Below are positions 35,214 to 44,501 of a DNA stretch of 64,000 bases, in pieces. The number at the start of each line of letters is the position of its first letter. Within the stretch, counting starts at the first letter, position 1. The translations under genes and the position numbers were made by a program. The stretch covers positions 426,641-490,640 of the forward strand of contig NZ_SGXM01000003.1 of NCBI RefSeq assembly GCF_004217045.1, in the 5' to 3' direction. Source of the stretch: Cupriavidus agavae. Its GTDB lineage: Bacteria > Pseudomonadota > Gammaproteobacteria > Burkholderiales > Burkholderiaceae. Below the pieces are notes generated by a model. It was not told the DNA's origin. It was given only the letters and a program-made list of their open reading frames with translations, and ran no database searches.

Positions 35214-36167
35214 TCAGTGGTCGGCGAACAGCGACATGATCGAGTCGCCCTTGACGATCCGGGTGAACGTCTCGGCCAGCAGCGGCGCAGTCGACACCTG
35301 GCGGATCTTGCCGGACTGGCGGGCCTCGTCCGACAGCGGGATCGTGTCGCAGACCACCACTTCGTCGAGTTCCGATGCGGCAATGCGGGCTGCGGCGCCG
35401 CCGGACAGCACCGGGTGGGTGCAGTACGCGAAGACCTTCAGCGCGCCGCGCTCCTTGAGTACCTGGGCAGCCTTGCACAGCGTGCCGCCGGTGTCGATCA
35501 TGTCATCCATGATCACGCAGTTGCGGCCCGAGACTTCGCCGATGATGTTCATCACCTCGGAGACGTTGGCCTTCGGGCGGCGCTTGTCGATGATGGCCAG
35601 GTCGCAGTCGAGCTGCTTGGCCAGTGCACGGGCGCGCACCACGCCGCCGACGTCGGGCGAGACCACCAGCAGGTCGCCGTAGCTCTTCTCGCGCAGGTCG
35701 CCCAGCAGTACCGGCGATGCGTAGATGTTGTCGACGGGGATATCGAAGAAGCCCTGGATCTGGTCGGCATGCAGGTCCATCGTCAGGACCCGCTCCACAC
35801 CAGCCACTTCGAGCATGTTGGCCACGATCTTGGCCGAGATGGCAACGCGCGCCGAACGCGGGCGGCGATCCTGGCGTGCGTAACCGAAATAGGGCATGGC
35901 GGCGGTGATGCTGCGTGCCGAGGCGCGCTTGAGCGCGTCGACCATCACCATCAGTTCCATCAGGTTGTCGTTGGTCGGCGCGCAGGTGGACTGCAGCACG
36001 ATGACGTGCTTGCCGCGAACGTTTTCCTGGATTTCGCACTGGACTTCGCCGTCGGAGAAACGGCCGACCAGAGCTTTGCCCAGCGGAATGCCGAGGTGCT
36101 GTACAACAGCCTCCGCGAGTTTGGGATTGGCGTTGCCGGTAAATACCATCAAGCCTTCGACGCTCAT
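35214..36167 (-). CDS. prs: Ribose-phosphate pyrophosphokinase
   Basis: Makes PRPP from ribose-5-phosphate and ATP for nucleotide, His and Trp synthesis. Motifs: [13 protein letters not shown], the flexible-loop [15 protein letters not shown]-site [12 protein letters not shown], the divalent-metal/PRPP signature [15 protein letters not shown] and the PRPP loop [13 protein letters not shown]. 317 residues. ATG at 36167 gives MSVEGLMVF; a GTG three codons upstream is possible. tRNA-Gln lies 92 bp upstream in the same direction, a linkage usual in betaproteobacteria. Confidence 0.97.
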   Translation of the reverse strand: MSVEGLMVFTGNANPKLAEAVVQHLGIPLGKALVGRFSDGEVQCEIQENVRGKHVIVLQSTCAPTNDNLMELMVMVDALKRASARSITAAMPYFGYARQDRRPRSARVAISAKIVANMLEVAGVERVLTMDLHADQIQGFFDIPVDNIYASPVLLGDLREKSYGDLLVVSPDVGGVVRARALAKQLDCDLAIIDKRRPKANVSEVMNIIGEVSGRNCVIMDDMIDTGGTLCKAAQVLKERGALKVFAYCTHPVLSGGAAARIAASELDEVVVCDTIPLSDEARQSGKIRQVSTAPLLAETFTRIVKGDSIMSLFADH

Positions 36168-36259
36168 TCGGGGCACCTGTCTTGCTGCTGGGGGAGCTTT
36201 GCGTTACCGGGCATTCCCGGTAACGAATGTCTGCATGTCGCTGACACTATAGGAAGTAA

Positions 36260-36336
36260 TGGCAGGGGAGGAAGGATTCGAACCCTCGTATGCCGGAATC
36301 AAAATCCGGTGCCTTAACCGACTTGGCGACTCCCCT
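36260..36336 (-). tRNA. tRNA-Gln (anticodon TTG)
   Basis: 77 nt on the minus strand with the 3' CCA encoded. A perfect 7-bp acceptor stem (AGGGGAG/CTCCCCT), anticodon stem CCGGA/TCCGG around TTTTGAT with anticodon TTG, and T-loop GTTCGAATCC. It sits between ispE and prs in the same orientation and is probably cut from their transcript. Confidence 0.96.
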
Positions 36337-36401
36337 ACACAACCTTTATCGCCTGCCGCCGCACAAAACTTTAGTTCAGTACTGCGCCAGACAAAAACCT
36401 G

Positions 36402-37283
36402 CTAGACGAACGTTGCGAGCGGGTGCTGTGACAAACTTTTCACAGCCCTGCCATCCCATTCGGACGGCAACCTTTCCATCACTCTCTGCGCCGCCTGCTC
36501 GTCGTCAAAACGGGCAAACACGCAGGCTCCGGAACCGGTCATCCTCGCATGCGGACTGTACTGTCTCAGCCATGCAAGGGCTCGGGCAACTTCGCCGAAC
36601 TTCGCTGTTGCCACCGCTTCCAGGTCGTTGCGACCGAAAGCGAATTTGTTTGTGCAAGCAGCGAAGTCCGCAACTATAGAGATCGGCGAATTCCTTGTCA
36701 AGCGTTCGTCCGAAAAAATTGCTGCAGTCGGTACATGCTCGCGCGGATGGATGACCACGAACCAGCTGTCGGGCAGCGCCACGGGCGTCAGTTCCTCGCC
36801 CACGCCCTCGGCGAACGCGTTCTGGCCGAACACGAAGACGGGTACGTCGGCACCGAGCGCCAGCCCGATGCGCATCAGTTCTTCGCGCGGCACGGCGGTG
36901 CCCCAGAGGTGGTTCAGCGCCAGCAGCGTGGTGGCCGCATCCGACGAGCCGCCGCCGATGCCGCCGCCCATCGGCAGGATCTTGTCGATGGCGATGTCCG
37001 CGCCGAACCCGGTGCCGGTGGCCTGCTGCAGCGCGCGGGCCGCGCGGACCACGAGGTCGGTGTCGGCCGGCACGCCGGGGATGTCGGTCGTGCGGGCGAT
37101 CACGCCGTCGTCGCGGCGGTGGAAGTGCAGCGTGTCCGACCAGTCGATCAGCTGGAACGCGGTCTGCAGCGTGTGGTAGCCGTCCGGGCGCCGGCCCGTG
37201 ACGTGCAGGAACAGGTTGAGCTTGGCCGGCGCGGCACAGCCGCGCAGATCGGCCGGGGGCAGGGCGGTGGCGGGGTGCGTCAT
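36402..37283 (-). CDS. ispE: 4-diphosphocytidyl-2-C-methyl-D-erythritol kinase
   Basis: GHMP-family kinase of the MEP isoprenoid pathway. Motifs: [20 protein letters not shown] at the N-terminus with the catalytic Lys and Asn, the ATP loop [15 protein letters not shown] around residue 110 and [12 protein letters not shown] near the end. 293 residues. It overlaps lolB by four bases (ATGA), with GGAGGCG just upstream of the ATG. tRNA-Gln follows 65 bp downstream. Confidence 0.96.
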   Translation of the reverse strand: MTHPATALPPADLRGCAAPAKLNLFLHVTGRRPDGYHTLQTAFQLIDWSDTLHFHRRDDGVIARTTDIPGVPADTDLVVRAARALQQATGTGFGADIAIDKILPMGGGIGGGSSDAATTLLALNHLWGTAVPREELMRIGLALGADVPVFVFGQNAFAEGVGEELTPVALPDSWFVVIHPREHVPTAAIFSDERLTRNSPISIVADFAACTNKFAFGRNDLEAVATAKFGEVARALAWLRQYSPHARMTGSGACVFARFDDEQAAQRVMERLPSEWDGRAVKSLSQHPLATFV

Positions 37284-37918
37284 GGCTTCGCCTCCGGATC
37301 GATCACGAGCCGCACCGAGAGCGGCGCGGCACCGGCGTCGCGGGCCATGTCGATGCGGCGCGGCTGCGGAGCGGTGGCGGCGGTGGCGGCGCTGGTGGCA
37401 GGGGCCTGCGTGGCCTCCTGCCAGGTCACGTAGCGCACGGTCCAGCCGTTCTGCGTGAGCGTGGCGGGGCGGCCTTCGGGGTCGCGCGTGATCTTCGACG
37501 CCGAGCCCGGCGCGGGGCGGCCGTGCAGCCAGTCACGCATGCCGGACACCGGCAGCGAGAAGCCCAGCGCCTGCTCCATCAGGCTGTCCACCTCGGGAGC
37601 GTTGCGGGGTTTTTCGTTGGGCAGGTCGAGCGTGGCGCCGGACGGCGTGCTCGTGACCACGGCCAGCGTCTGGCCCAGCGGCGAGATCAGGTCGAGCCGC
37701 ACGTTGCGGCCCTGTTCCTCCCACCGGAAGCTGCCCTGCACGCCTTCCTCGCGACCGTAGCGCGTGTAGTTGGCGGCAAAGCGCCCGGTGTACTGTTCGG
37801 CGCGGGCGGTCTCGCCGGTGTCGAAGCCGCGGGTCGGCGTGACGCTGGCGCAGGCGGCCAGCCATAGCGGAGCGGCCAGGCCGAGCAGGGCCAGGCGTCG
37901 GGATCGGTGCATCGTCAT
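37280..37918 (-). CDS. lolB: Outer-membrane lipoprotein LolB
   Basis: Receives lipoproteins from LolA and inserts them into the outer membrane. Lipobox LAAC at about residue 23 after a short signal; the beta-barrel-like core includes [44 protein letters not shown] and [11 protein letters not shown]. Divergent in sequence from the enteric protein, but the lolB-ispE-prs order supports it. An Ala/Thr-rich insert lies near residues 170-185. 212 residues. Confidence 0.9.
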   Translation of the reverse strand: MTMHRSRRLALLGLAAPLWLAACASVTPTRGFDTGETARAEQYTGRFAANYTRYGREEGVQGSFRWEEQGRNVRLDLISPLGQTLAVVTSTPSGATLDLPNEKPRNAPEVDSLMEQALGFSLPVSGMRDWLHGRPAPGSASKITRDPEGRPATLTQNGWTVRYVTWQEATQAPATSAATAATAPQPRRIDMARDAGAAPLSVRLVIDPEAKP

Positions 37919-37961
37919 GGGTGTGGCGGTCGTCGGAAGGAGAGTCGCGTCGTTCGGAATG

Positions 37962-37990
37962 CAACGCCCGGGCGCGCGGCCCGGGCGTTG
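37962..37990 (-). terminator. Strong hairpin between the TPR gene and lolB
   Basis: A perfect 12-bp stem CAACGCCCGGGC / GCCCGGGCGTTG with a GCGCG loop. No T run follows, so termination efficiency is uncertain; it may instead set the ratio of TPR protein to LolB. Confidence 0.5.
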
Positions 37991-38009
37991 GCATGATACG
38001 CAGGACGGC

Positions 38010-39914
38010 TTACCTGGACAGCAGCAGTTTCTGGTCGTAGCGGCGCAGCGTGTCGATCAGCGTCTGGTTGTCGGGCTCCACCTTGGCGGCCTCGTTCCAG
38101 GTCTTGCGCGCTTCCTCGTGCTGGCCGAGCTGCCAGAGCACCTCGCCCAGATGCGCGCCGATCTCGGCCTCGGGCGCCTTGGCATACGCGGTGCGCAGCA
38201 GGTCGGCGGCGGGCTGGAGTTCGCCCTGGCGATACTTGACCCAGCCCAGGCTGTCCATGATGTACGGATCGTCGGGGCCCAGTTCCGAGGCGCGTTCGAG
38301 CAGCTTGCGCGCCTCGGGCAGGCGCTCGTTGCGGTCCGCCAGCGAGTAGCCGAGCGCGTTGTAGCCCTGCTTCTGCTCGGGCTGCAGCGCGATCACGCGG
38401 CGCAGGCGGGTTTCCATCGTGTCATAGCGCTTCTCGCGCTCGTCGAGCATGGCCAGCTCGTAGAGCCAGTCGGCGCTGTCGGGCTCGGCCTTGACGCGTT
38501 CGTCGAGCGCCTTGCGCGCGCGGTCGTACGCCTTGCCGTCGAGCAGCGCGGCCACCTCGGCCTGGCGGATCGCGGTCATGCGCTGGGCGCGCTGGCCGGG
38601 ATCGGGGATGTCCTCGGCATCGGCCAGCAGTTCGCCGAACACGGCCTGGGCGTCGTCGAGCCGGCCCAGCCGCGCCAGCAACTGGCCGCGCTTGGCCTGC
38701 GCGGCGGTGGCCAGGCGGCTGTCGTCGATGCGGTCCAGCCAGGTGATGGCCGTGTTGTAGTCCTTCTTTTCCTCGGCGATCTGCGCCAGGTACTGGTAGG
38801 CCACATCGGGATTCGCGGACGGCGACTTCTCGGCCATCTGCAGGTATTCCTTGAGATAGCGCTCGGCGTCGTCATAGCTGCGGCCCTGCAGGCTGGTCAG
38901 GCCCAGCGCCAGCGGCACGCGCGGATCGTTCGGGGCCACCTTCCGCAGCACTTCGAACTCGGCGCGCGCGGCGGCCATGTCGTTCTTCTGCAGGTAGAGC
39001 CGGGCCAGCGTGATGTGGCCGTTGACCGACGCGGGTGATTTCGCCAGGAAGCGCTTGAGCACGTCGATCGACTTGTCGGTGGCGGCCTCGGCCTGCAACT
39101 CGGCCGACATCAGCGCGGCCGCTTCGAGATCGGGCTTGATGCGCAGCGCCTGGTCGAGTTCGGTCAGCGCGCCGGCGTTGTCGCCAGCCGCCTCCCGGGC
39201 GCGGGCCAGCGCCAGGTGCGTTTCGGCGAGCTTGCCGTCGCTGGCCGTGATGCGCTGGAGCACGCCCACGGCGCCGGCGGGGTCGCTGGTGCGGGACAGT
39301 TGCTGCTGCAGCAGGAGAATCGCTTCGCCGCGATGGTTGGCCGGCGCGGCTGCCAGTTGCTGGATCAGCAGCGGCTCGGCTTCTTCCCAGCGGGCGCTGA
39401 GCACCAGCAGCGTGGACAGCACCTGCCGCGCGGCCGGCGATTTCGGCGCCAGTTCGGTCCAGAGGCGGGCGCCGTCGAGCGCCTGCTGCGAAACCCGGGC
39501 GTTGAACGCGATCTCCGTGGCGCGCTGCGCCATGCGGGGGTCGCGCGTCTCGCGCGCCAGGTCCATGTAGGTACGGTACGACGGGCCGACCAGCCCGCGC
39601 TGCAACGAGATCTCGGCCGCCAGCACGCGGTAGAGGATGTCCGGCGTCAGCTTGACGTCGGGCAGCGGCGTGCGCGCGGCACGTGCCGCGGCGGACGGCG
39701 CGGGTGTGGCAACCCGCTCGTCGTCGTTCTGGGCGAGCACGGCCGGTGCGGCCTGCGCGAGAGAGGCAAATGCCAGGCACGCGGCCACGCCCAGGGCGCG
39801 TGCATGGCGACGGAAACGGCCCGCGGGCGAACCCGCCGGCCCGAAGGCAGCAGAAGCGTTCATCGTCGAGGGTTCCGGGCGCATGGCCTGAGTGGACAAG
39901 AATTGGTCCGGCAT
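38010..39914 (-). CDS. Exported TPR-repeat protein
   Basis: 634 residues. A hydrophobic segment (VAACLAFASLAQAAPAVLAQ) after a basic stretch looks like a signal peptide, then about a dozen TPR-type helix pairs to the end, such as ALTELDQALRIKPDLEAAALM, KAYDRARKALDERVKAEPDSADW and GYNALGYSLADRNERLPEARKLLERA. ATG at 39914 has GGAG nine bases upstream but puts 30 residues before the signal; the ATG at 39863 gives a neater signal with a poor ribosome site. Position before lolB suggests an envelope role, but no function is known. Divergent from mutM. Confidence 0.88.
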   Translation of the reverse strand: MPDQFLSTQAMRPEPSTMNASAAFGPAGSPAGRFRRHARALGVAACLAFASLAQAAPAVLAQNDDERVATPAPSAAARAARTPLPDVKLTPDILYRVLAAEISLQRGLVGPSYRTYMDLARETRDPRMAQRATEIAFNARVSQQALDGARLWTELAPKSPAARQVLSTLLVLSARWEEAEPLLIQQLAAAPANHRGEAILLLQQQLSRTSDPAGAVGVLQRITASDGKLAETHLALARAREAAGDNAGALTELDQALRIKPDLEAAALMSAELQAEAATDKSIDVLKRFLAKSPASVNGHITLARLYLQKNDMAAARAEFEVLRKVAPNDPRVPLALGLTSLQGRSYDDAERYLKEYLQMAEKSPSANPDVAYQYLAQIAEEKKDYNTAITWLDRIDDSRLATAAQAKRGQLLARLGRLDDAQAVFGELLADAEDIPDPGQRAQRMTAIRQAEVAALLDGKAYDRARKALDERVKAEPDSADWLYELAMLDEREKRYDTMETRLRRVIALQPEQKQGYNALGYSLADRNERLPEARKLLERASELGPDDPYIMDSLGWVKYRQGELQPAADLLRTAYAKAPEAEIGAHLGEVLWQLGQHEEARKTWNEAAKVEPDNQTLIDTLRRYDQKLLLSR

Positions 39915-39955
39915 GAAACTGGACTCCGGCGCACGGGGGCGTAGGGATGGATGGA

Positions 39956-39982
39956 GGCATTGTAGCCTGCCGCTACAATGCC
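39956..39982. promoter_or_regulatory. Perfect 11-bp inverted repeat between the TPR gene and mutM
   Basis: GGCATTGTAGC, CTGCC, GCTACAATGCC. Each arm carries TACAAT reading outwards, a possible -10 for each divergent gene. No good -35 on either side. Confidence 0.6.
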
Positions 39983-40121
39983 CTGCTTGCCCCGCAGGGC
40001 CGCTACGTCTGGGAACCCGCACAATCGCGCGCGTTCCCTGCGTGGTTGGAGCGCAAAACCGGGGCGGAGGTTCTACGGGAATGCGCAGGCCGGCGTGAAG
40101 CCGGCGGGAGAGGCGGCCGAA

Positions 40122-40994
40122 ATGCCAGAATTGCCAGAAGTCGAAGTCACACGGCGGGGGTTGCTGCCCCATGTGGTGGGACGCCGCATCGTCGATGTGA
40201 CCGTGCGCCATCGCGGGCTGCGCTGGCCCGTCGAGCCAGAGCTGGAAGCGCGCCTCACGGGCCGCGTGGTCCGGCGCATCGAGCGGCGCGGCAAATACCT
40301 GCTGCTCGAATGCGTGCCGGATGTGCGGACAGAGGGTGACGGCGGCGAGGCCCGGGCCGACGCCACGGGCTGGCTGCTCGTGCACCTCGGCATGACCGGG
40401 ACACTGCGCGTCTATCCCGACCCGCCGGCCGCCGGCGCGCACGATCATCTCGACCTCGTGCTCGATGGCGGCATCGTGCTGCGCTTCCGCGATCCGCGCC
40501 GGTTCGGCGCCATCATCTGGACCCCGCTGGCCGAAGCCGCGCTGTCGGAGCATCCGCTGCTGCGCCGGCTCGGCATCGAACCATTCGATCCGCGCTTCGA
40601 CGGGGCATGGATGCACCGCCTCACGCGCGGGCGCACCGTGGCGATCAAGCAGGCGCTGCTGGCCGGCGAGATCGTGGTCGGCGTAGGCAACATCTACTGT
40701 TCCGAAAGCCTGTTCCGGGCCGGCATCCGTCCGACCACGCCCGCCGGCCGCATCAGCCTGGCGCGCTACGAGAAACTGGCCGTGGCCGTGCGCGAGACGC
40801 TGGCCGAGGCCATCGCGCGGGGCGGCAGCACGCTGCGCGATTTCGTCCACAGCGACGGCAGCACCGGCTACTTCCAGCTGGACTGTTTCGTCTACGATCG
40901 GGCGGGCGAGCCATGTCGGGTGTGCGGCACTCCGATCCGCCAGATCGTGCAGGGACAACGCTCCACGTTCTACTGTCCGTATTGCCAGCACTGA
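40122..40994 (+). CDS. mutM: Formamidopyrimidine-DNA glycosylase
   Basis: Removes 8-oxoguanine and formamidopyrimidines from DNA and cuts the strand. The N-terminal catalytic [14 protein letters not shown] (Pro2 nucleophile, Glu3), the [10 protein letters not shown] strand with His/Met wedge, [16 protein letters not shown] (helix-two-turn-helix) and a C-terminal zinc finger CRVCGTP...FYCPYCQ are all present. 290 residues; residues 70-83 are an extra charged loop compared with E. coli. ATG at 40122 fixes the required Pro2. Works with MutY, 2.3 kb downstream. Confidence 0.97.
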   Translation: MPELPEVEVTRRGLLPHVVGRRIVDVTVRHRGLRWPVEPELEARLTGRVVRRIERRGKYLLLECVPDVRTEGDGGEARADATGWLLVHLGMTGTLRVYPDPPAAGAHDHLDLVLDGGIVLRFRDPRRFGAIIWTPLAEAALSEHPLLRRLGIEPFDPRFDGAWMHRLTRGRTVAIKQALLAGEIVVGVGNIYCSESLFRAGIRPTTPAGRISLARYEKLAVAVRETLAEAIARGGSTLRDFVHSDGSTGYFQLDCFVYDRAGEPCRVCGTPIRQIVQGQRSTFYCPYCQH

Positions 40995-41268
40995 GGCAGG
41001 GCGCAGGTGATGCCGGGAGCCGATGGGCCGGCGCAACACTTGCGCCGCGCGAATGGCGCAAGAGGCGCGAATTCAACAAATTGCGACGAGAAACCTGTAT
41101 CGTGTGCGCAGTCATAAAAAGTTACAAAAAGTGCCCGATACCCCTCCTTCGCTGGGGTGGGCACCACGCCTGACATCGGGTCCGCAGGGTCAGCGGGGCG
41201 CCCGGCGCCGGGCGGGAAGCAGCTAGCGCCAAAAAACCATAATCCAAGCCGACACAGCGAATCCCTCC

Positions 41269-43212
41269 ATGACGAGCCTCGCCCATCAATTCGAACAATA
41301 TGGCGCCTGGAGAACCGGGGTCCTTCAGTCTCTCGCCGACTTCCAGTCCTGGCTGCAACAGTACGACCTGCACGATGCCACCGCAGAAGACCGCGCCGTG
41401 CGCATCCAGAACGTGCTCAAGAGCGACCGGCTCAAGGTGGCGTTCATTGCCGAGTTCTCGCGCGGCAAGAGCGAACTGATCAACGCGATCTTCTTCGCCG
41501 ACTATGGCCGGCGCATCCTGCCGTCCTCGGCGGGCCGCACCACGATGTGCCCGACCGAGCTGCGCTACGACGAGCACGAGGTCCCCTGCATCCGGCTGCT
41601 GCCGATCGAGACGCGCCTGCAGGACGCCTCGACCGCCGATTTCATGGAGCCTGGCTCGGCCAATTCGCACTGGACCACGGTGCCGCTGGACCCGTCCTCG
41701 CCCGAGGGCATGCTGGCCGCGTTCCAGCACGTGGTGGAAACCACGCGCGTGACGCCGGCCATGGCCGAATCGCTCGGTCTCTACAACGAGAACGACCCCG
41801 ATGCCGCCTATGCGGTGGATGCAGACGGCATGGTCGAGGTCTCGCGCTGGCGCCATGCGGTGATCAATTTCCCGCATCCGCTGCTGCGCCAGGGCCTGGT
41901 GATCCTGGACACGCCGGGCCTCAACGCGATTGGTACCGAGCCGGAACTGACGCTGCGGCTGATCCCGGACGCCCATGTGGTGGTATTCGTGCTGGCCGCC
42001 GACGCCGGCGTGACCAAGAGCGATCTCGACCTGTGGCGCACGCATGTGGGCGCCGGCCATCGCCGGGGCTGCCTGGCGGTACTGAACAAGATCGACGGGC
42101 TCTGGGACCCGCTCAAGACGTCGCCCGAGATCGCCGGCGAGATCGCGCGGCAAGTGCGCAGTACAGCACAGACGCTCGGCATCGAGGAGCGCCGCGTGTA
42201 CCCGGTGTCGGCCCAGAAGGGCCTGGTGGCCAAGGTCACGCAGGATCCGGCCATGCTGGTGCGTAGCAACCTGATGCAGTTCGAGAACGTGCTCTCTGAC
42301 CAGTTGATCCCGCAGCGGCGCGAGATCGTCTCGGACCAGGTGCAGCGGCTGGTGCAGGAGATGACGCGCGGCGCGCAGCAACTGCTGCAGAGCCGCCGCC
42401 GCGACATCGTCGAACAGCTATTCGAGCTGCGCGGCCTGCGCGGCAAGAACCACGCGATGGTCAAGCACATGCTGCTGCGCGTGCATGGCGAGAAAGAGGA
42501 GTTCGAGCAAAGCATCGCCAAGTTCCAGGCGCTGCGGCTGGTGTTCGGGCGTCACAGCGCCGACATCATCAAGAGCCTGCAGCTGCGCGACGTGCGCCGC
42601 ACCATGCGTGACAAGCGCGAGCAGATGAAGGAGCGCTTCTTCTCGCGCGGTTTGCGCGAGGACATGGAGGGGCTGTTCGCACAACTGACCGGCCTGATCA
42701 CCGACGCCGACCAGAAGATCGCCGGCCTGCACCAGCTGGTGGAAAGCATGTACCGGCGCTTCAATGCCGAGCATGGCTTCACGCTGCCGTCGCCAATGCA
42801 GTTCGTGACGTCGCGCTACACCACCGAGCTGCAGGAGACGCTGGCACTGGTGAACGCGCACTTTGGCACGGTCAGCATGCTGACGCGCTCGCGTCCGCAA
42901 CTGGTGCAGAACGCGTTCGCCACGATGGCCAGCCGCGTGCTCGAAAACTTCCGCGACCTGAACCGCGACATCGAGATCTGGCTGAAATCGGTGATGACGC
43001 CGCTGGAGGCGCAGGTCCGCGAGCATCAGAAGCAGTTGCGGCGTCGCGTGGATTCGATAGAACGGATTCACGAGGCCACCGACACGCTGGAGAGCCGTAT
43101 CGCCGAACTCGAGGAGGTCTTGAACGGCCTGGACGAGCGCAGCGGGAAGATCGAGTCGTACGCGCGCCGGATCATCGCGCCGCCGCTGGAGGCCGAGGTC
43201 CGGGCCGCCTGA
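41269..43212 (+). CDS. Dynamin-like GTPase
   Basis: 647-residue GTPase of the dynamin superfamily. G1 is AEFSRGKSELINAIF (Lys67, Ser68), G2 RTTMCPTE near residue 91, G3 LDTPGLNAIGTEPEL, G4 LNKIDGLWD. The rest is long amphipathic helices with heptad-like spacing (helical stalk), ending in a probable coiled coil DTLESRIAELEEVLNGLDER. I see no transmembrane helix, so membrane contact, if any, would be peripheral. It lies alone between mutM and mutY with its own terminator. Function not established; membrane remodelling or stress protection are guesses from the superfamily. Confidence 0.85.
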   Translation: MTSLAHQFEQYGAWRTGVLQSLADFQSWLQQYDLHDATAEDRAVRIQNVLKSDRLKVAFIAEFSRGKSELINAIFFADYGRRILPSSAGRTTMCPTELRYDEHEVPCIRLLPIETRLQDASTADFMEPGSANSHWTTVPLDPSSPEGMLAAFQHVVETTRVTPAMAESLGLYNENDPDAAYAVDADGMVEVSRWRHAVINFPHPLLRQGLVILDTPGLNAIGTEPELTLRLIPDAHVVVFVLAADAGVTKSDLDLWRTHVGAGHRRGCLAVLNKIDGLWDPLKTSPEIAGEIARQVRSTAQTLGIEERRVYPVSAQKGLVAKVTQDPAMLVRSNLMQFENVLSDQLIPQRREIVSDQVQRLVQEMTRGAQQLLQSRRRDIVEQLFELRGLRGKNHAMVKHMLLRVHGEKEEFEQSIAKFQALRLVFGRHSADIIKSLQLRDVRRTMRDKREQMKERFFSRGLREDMEGLFAQLTGLITDADQKIAGLHQLVESMYRRFNAEHGFTLPSPMQFVTSRYTTELQETLALVNAHFGTVSMLTRSRPQLVQNAFATMASRVLENFRDLNRDIEIWLKSVMTPLEAQVREHQKQLRRRVDSIERIHEATDTLESRIAELEEVLNGLDERSGKIESYARRIIAPPLEAEVRAA

Positions 43213-43250
43213 GCCGCACCGGGCACGCCGTCCGCCGGGGTATCATGTGG

Positions 43251-43275
43251 CGCCGCCTTCAGGGCGGCGTTTTTT
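43251..43275 (+). terminator. Rho-independent terminator after the dynamin-like gene
   Basis: CGCCGCC-TTCAG-GGCGGCG followed by TTTTTT. Confidence 0.88.
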
Positions 43276-43315
43276 CATTCCAAGAACCCCGCAATCGTCC
43301 CGCTCCCGTCCCGCA

Positions 43316-44473
43316 ATGCCCCGCAAGTCTGCTGCTGTCCCCGCTGCCCCCGTCGTCCAGGACATCGCCGTTCCGCCAGATTTCGGCATGCGCGTGGTGA
43401 ACTGGCAGCGCCAGCATGGCCGGCACGACCTGCCGTGGCAGAACACGCGCGACCCCTATCGGATCTGGTTGTCCGAGATCATGCTGCAGCAGACGCAGGT
43501 GGCGGCCGTGATCGAGTATTTCCAGCGTTTCGTGACGGCGCTGCCCACCGTGGCCGATCTGGCTGCCGCGCCCGCGGACCAGGTCATGGCACTGTGGGCC
43601 GGCCTCGGCTACTACTCGCGCGCGCGCAACCTGCACCGCTGCGCCAAGGCTGTGGTCGACGACCACGGCGGGGTGTTCCCGACCGATCCGGCCGTGCTGG
43701 TCACGTTGCCCGGCATCGGCCGCTCCACGGCCGCCGCGGTTGCCGCGTTCAGTGCCGGCGTGCGCTCGCCGATTCTCGACGGCAACGTGAAGCGGGTCTT
43801 CGCGCGGGTGTTCGGCATCCACGGCCATCCGGGCGAGCGCGCCATCGAGACGCGCATGTGGGCGCTGGCCGAGCAGGCGCTGCCGCCTGCCGGGCCGACG
43901 CAGGCCGAGGACATGGTGGCCTATACGCAGGGTGTGATGGATCTGGGCGCCACGGTGTGTTCGCGCGGCAAGCCTGCCTGCCTGGCGCATGCCGATGCGT
44001 GCCCGCTGGCAGTGGATTGCGTGGCGCGGCGCGACAACCTCACGGCGGTCCTGCCCATGCCCAAGCCGCGCACGGCCATTCCAGAGCGCAGCACCGTGAT
44101 GCTGATCGTGCGCCATGGCCGCAACGTGCTGGTCAACCTGCGGCCCGACAGCGGCATCTGGGGCGGCCTCTGGAGCCTGCCCGAAATGCCCGTGGACAGC
44201 GTACCGTTCGATGCCGAGGCAGCCGAAGACGCGGCGCTGGAGTGTGCGCGCCAGTTCGGCCAGCCGGCGCGGGCGGAACTGGCAGGCGAACTCACGCACG
44301 TCTTCACGCATTTCAGGCTGCTGATCCGCGCGATCCGGGTCGACCTCTCCGGCTCTGACTGGCAGGGCGATGCCTCGCGCCGCTGGCTTTCGCTCGACGA
44401 TCTCGACGCGCTCGGCACGCCGGCGCCGGTGCGGCGGCTACTCGAAGACCAGGCGCGGATCGGCCTGTTCTGA
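43316..44473 (+). CDS. mutY: A/G-specific adenine glycosylase
   Basis: Excises adenine opposite 8-oxoguanine. Catalytic Glu54 in SEIMLQQTQV, helix-hairpin-helix LPGIGRSTAAAV, Asp155 in ILDGNVKRV, and a C-terminal NUDIX-like domain (VNLRPDSGIWGGLWSLPEM) that reads 8-oxoG. The iron-sulfur loop is Cys215-x6-Cys222-x6-Cys229-x5-Cys235, whereas the standard spacing is x6-x2-x5; four residues are inserted. The ATG at 43316 is chosen because an upstream GTG lies inside the preceding terminator. 385 residues. Convergent with the LON-domain gene. Confidence 0.95.
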   Translation: MPRKSAAVPAAPVVQDIAVPPDFGMRVVNWQRQHGRHDLPWQNTRDPYRIWLSEIMLQQTQVAAVIEYFQRFVTALPTVADLAAAPADQVMALWAGLGYYSRARNLHRCAKAVVDDHGGVFPTDPAVLVTLPGIGRSTAAAVAAFSAGVRSPILDGNVKRVFARVFGIHGHPGERAIETRMWALAEQALPPAGPTQAEDMVAYTQGVMDLGATVCSRGKPACLAHADACPLAVDCVARRDNLTAVLPMPKPRTAIPERSTVMLIVRHGRNVLVNLRPDSGIWGGLWSLPEMPVDSVPFDAEAAEDAALECARQFGQPARAELAGELTHVFTHFRLLIRAIRVDLSGSDWQGDASRRWLSLDDLDALGTPAPVRRLLEDQARIGLF

Positions 44474-44501
44474 GGATTGTCTAAGGCGGGAAACTTAAGC
44501 T

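Noticed and set aside
43247..43315. Upstream GTG start for mutY
   Set aside because: It lies within the terminator hairpin of the preceding gene, so the transcript is unlikely to contain it in usable form.
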